From Bacteroidota bacterium (GTDB lineage Bacteria > Bacteroidota > Bacteroidia > Flavobacteriales > Weeksellaceae): 24,211 nt of DNA. Under the pieces are notes generated by a model. The model had not been told where the DNA came from. It did not search any database and worked only from the letters and a program-made list of their open reading frames with translations. Positions 22,369 through 24,211 of this stretch are shown here, piece after piece. The translations under genes and the position numbers were made by a program. Location of the stretch: positions 1 through 24,211 of the forward strand of contig JAEZDQ010000203.1 in NCBI GenBank assembly GCA_023433225.1, given 5' to 3'. The first letter of the stretch is position 1. Each line of letters starts with the position of its first letter.

Positions 22369-22641
22369 TTAGTTTTCTTCTTCCTTCTTCTCTGATTCAG
22401 GCGCGGACATGGTTCTGGAAATAAACCAAATTGTTCCGTTTTTTGATCTGAAAACTTTCATAGCCCAAATGATTCCTGTAATTAGGCCCGAAATTCCAAT
22501 TAAAATTGCGATAAATAACTGTAATGTACCGGGATTGGAATAGTAGATGAAAAATCCTGCCAATCCGCCTATCAGAGTAGGGGATATGAAAATAAGCAGC
22601 CACCCGATGATTTCGAATGTTTTTTCAAACAGTTTGTCCAT
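22369..22641 (-). CDS. Small two-helix membrane protein (hypothetical)
   Basis: A 90-residue protein with two membrane helices (about residues 12-34 and 40-62) and a cytoplasmic tail of about 28 residues that ends in a charged stretch (ESEKKEEEN). No family is recognised. It has its own -7 box and lies downstream of the lon terminator, so it is probably monocistronic. It converges on the T9SS protein gene with a 30-bp gap. Confidence 0.65.
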   Translation of the reverse strand: MDKLFEKTFEIIGWLLIFISPTLIGGLAGFFIYYSNPGTLQLFIAILIGISGLITGIIWAMKVFRSKNGTIWFISRTMSAPESEKKEEEN

Positions 22642-22651
22642 AGCTCAGGTT

Positions 22652-22659
22652 CAAATATA
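22652..22659 (-). promoter_or_regulatory. Putative -7 element of the 90-residue membrane protein gene
   Basis: TATATTTG on the minus strand matches TAnnTTTG and ends 10 bp before the ATG. A transcript starting at the normal distance would have a leader of only a few bases. The -33 match is poor. Confidence 0.4.
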
Positions 22660-22703
22660 AAAAATCACAAATAACAATTATTTTGCAAACATTTTTACAT
22701 CAA

Positions 22704-22742
22704 AAGCGTATCAAATTTGAATTTCTTAATCCTGATACGCTT
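22704..22742 (-). terminator. Probable lon terminator
   Basis: Arms AAGCGTATCA (22704-22713) and TGATACGCTT (22733-22742) form a perfect 10-bp stem with a 19-nt AT-rich loop. On the minus strand it is followed by TTTGATGT, so the T-run is short. It lies 8 bp after the lon stop codon. Confidence 0.6.
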
Positions 22743-22750
22743 ATCTTTTC

Positions 22751-24211
22751 TCAAAGAACCCTCGCTCCTTTCACTTTCTGCTTCAGCAAAGCAATTTTCA
22801 GTACTTCCATCATATCGGTTACATAATGGAATTTCAATCCTTTGATGTATGCCGGCTTGATCTCTTCCACATCTTTTCGGTTTTCTTCGCTCAGGATGAT
22901 TTCTTTGATGTTTGCCCGTTTCGCGGCCAGGATTTTCTCTTTGATCCCGCCTACGGCCAGTACTTTCCCGCGGAGCGTAATTTCCCCGGTCATCGCCAGA
23001 TGGGCTTTTACTTTTCTTTGGGTAAATGAAGAAACAATTGAGGTCAGCATGGTAATCCCGGCAGATGGACCGTCTTTAGGCGTTGCACCTTCGGGCACGT
23101 GGATGTGTAGGTTGTATTTGTCAAAAATATCTTCATCCAATTGGAGTTCTTTCGCATGCGCTTTGATGAATTCCAAAGCAATCCGTGCCGATTCTTTCAT
23201 GACGGTTCCGAGGTTTCCGGTGATGCTGAGCGTACCTTTTCCTTTGGACAAAATCGATTCGATGAAAAGGATGTCGCCTCCAACCCTTGTCCAAGCCAGT
23301 CCGGTCACAACGCCGGGGACTTCGTTTGTTTCGTATTTATCGGCATTCCGTCCGGGGCCGAGGATGGTGCGGATGGTTTCTGGCGTGAATTTCTTTTGGT
23401 ATTTTTCTTCCATGGCTACATTTTTGGCAATGTTCCGAACCAGTTTCGCAATTTGCTGTTCCAAATTCCGTACACCTGCTTCCCGCGTATAAGTTTCCAC
23501 TAAATATTCCAAATCTTTTTTTGAAATGGAAGCATCGTTTTTCTTCAAACCATGTTCTTTCAATTGTTTCGGAAAAAGGAACTTATAGGCAATTTCCACT
23601 TTTTCTTCGATGGTATAACCGGCAATATTTACCATTTCCATACGGTCGCGAAGCGGCATCGGAATGTCGGCGATGTTGTTAGCCGTGGCAATGAAAAATA
23701 CTTTGGATAAATCGAATCCCTGTTCCAAATAATTGTCATAAAATGAATTGTTCTGTTCGGGATCCAACACTTCCAACATGGCCGAAGAAGGATCGCCATG
23801 CGCGCTGCTGCCCATTTTATCGATTTCATCCAGAATAAAAACAGGATTGGAACTTCCGGCTTTTTTGATGGATTGCAAAATTCGTCCGGGCATCGCTCCG
23901 ATATAAGTTTTCCGGTGGCCTCGGATTTCCGACTCGTCGTGCAAACCACCTAAGGACATTCGGATGTATTTTCTACCCAATGATTCGGCGACCGATTTCC
24001 CCAAGGAGGTTTTTCCTACGCCCGGAGGGCCATAGAGACAAATAATTGGTGACTTCATATCGCCTTTCAATTTGAGGACGGCCAAATATTCAATGATTCT
24101 TTCTTTGATTTCTTCCAATCCGAAATGATCCCGATCCAATATTTTCTGTGCTTTTTTCAAGTCAAAATCATCCTGAGTAAATTCGTTCCAAGGTAAGTCC
24201 AGCAGGAAATC
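22751..24211 (-). CDS. lon: Lon protease (endopeptidase La), C-terminal part (5' end outside window)
   Basis: ATP-dependent serine protease that degrades damaged and regulatory proteins in the cytoplasm as a hexamer. The visible 486 residues run from [20 protein letters not shown], just before the AAA+ module, to the natural C-terminus. Motifs are Walker [10 protein letters not shown] (about 24005-24031), Walker [13 protein letters not shown], sensor FIATANN, and the proteolytic domain with catalytic Ser in [11 protein letters not shown] (codon 23063-23065) and Lys in [13 protein letters not shown]. The frame is open to the right edge, so the N-terminal LON substrate-binding domain lies beyond it. 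A hairpin terminator follows the stop. Confidence 0.95.
   Translation of the reverse strand, partial: DFLLDLPWNEFTQDDFDLKKAQKILDRDHFGLEEIKERIIEYLAVLKLKGDMKSPIICLYGPPGVGKTSLGKSVAESLGRKYIRMSLGGLHDESEIRGHRKTYIGAMPGRILQSIKKAGSSNPVFILDEIDKMGSSAHGDPSSAMLEVLDPEQNNSFYDNYLEQGFDLSKVFFIATANNIADIPMPLRDRMEMVNIAGYTIEEKVEIAYKFLFPKQLKEHGLKKNDASISKKDLEYLVETYTREAGVRNLEQQIAKLVRNIAKNVAMEEKYQKKFTPETIRTILGPGRNADKYETNEVPGVVTGLAWTRVGGDILFIESILSKGKGTLSITGNLGTVMKESARIALEFIKAHAKELQLDEDIFDKYNLHIHVPEGATPKDGPSAGITMLTSIVSSFTQRKVKAHLAMTGEITLRGKVLAVGGIKEKILAAKRANIKEIILSEENRKDVEEIKPAYIKGLKFHYVTDMMEVLKIALLKQKVKGARVL

Overview
The window reads as a moderately AT-rich chromosomal segment of a Bacteroidota bacterium, most likely class Flavobacteriia. 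The evidence is a small secreted protein with a type IX secretion (T9SS) C-terminal sorting domain, several Bacteroidota-type -7 elements (TAnnTTTG) close to start codons, few Shine-Dalgarno-like sites, and typical Flavobacteriia gene sets (TamB next to tsaD-rsmE, the YtxH/holin-like pair, SatD with DUF3307, IcmF). The genes look chromosomal and mostly housekeeping. I see no insertion sequence, integrase, CRISPR array, tRNA or rRNA.

Layout. At 1-1495 is the 3' end of a fused isobutyryl-CoA mutase gene. An ABC exporter (permease and ATPase) follows on the minus strand at 1616-3883. Three small envelope-type proteins (110-residue hypothetical, holin-like, YtxH-like) lie on the minus strand at 3978-5003. 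A plus-strand run at 5112-7844 holds a class I aminotransferase, a membrane protein and murB. A two-winged-helix methyltransferase at 7956-9545 converges on a translationally coupled DUF3307/SatD pair (9526-10850, minus). Behind SatD lie four exactly 28-bp-spaced palindromes, then rsmE and tsaD (10970-12696, minus). Divergent from tsaD is a 1519-residue TamB-family gene (12757-17316). Next come an Lrp/AsnC regulator, a small multi-pass membrane protein and a lipoprotein (17517-18912), all plus strand. A 361-bp non-coding gap carries five tandem 22-bp palindromic repeats and a strong bidirectional terminator. Then trxB and an acyl-lipid desaturase (minus), a divergent DUF4442 thioesterase-like gene, a T9SS cargo protein, a small membrane protein, and lon running off the right edge.

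How the genes work together. Much of the window concerns the cell envelope: murB (peptidoglycan), TamB (outer-membrane biogenesis), the desaturase and thioesterase-like gene (lipids), the ABC exporter, the lipoprotein and the small membrane proteins. The rest is housekeeping: tsaD (tRNA t6A), rsmE (16S rRNA), trxB (redox), lon (proteolysis) and IcmF (acyl-CoA carbon skeletons).

The most unusual signals are regulatory. First, the SatD-DUF3307 operon has an array of four phased ATTGA-N8-TCAAT sites, and SatD itself combines a cyclase-like N-terminal domain with an HTH. Second, the AAACCAC-NN-GTGGTTT array lies between convergent genes. Promoter and operator calls are read by eye and remain inferential.
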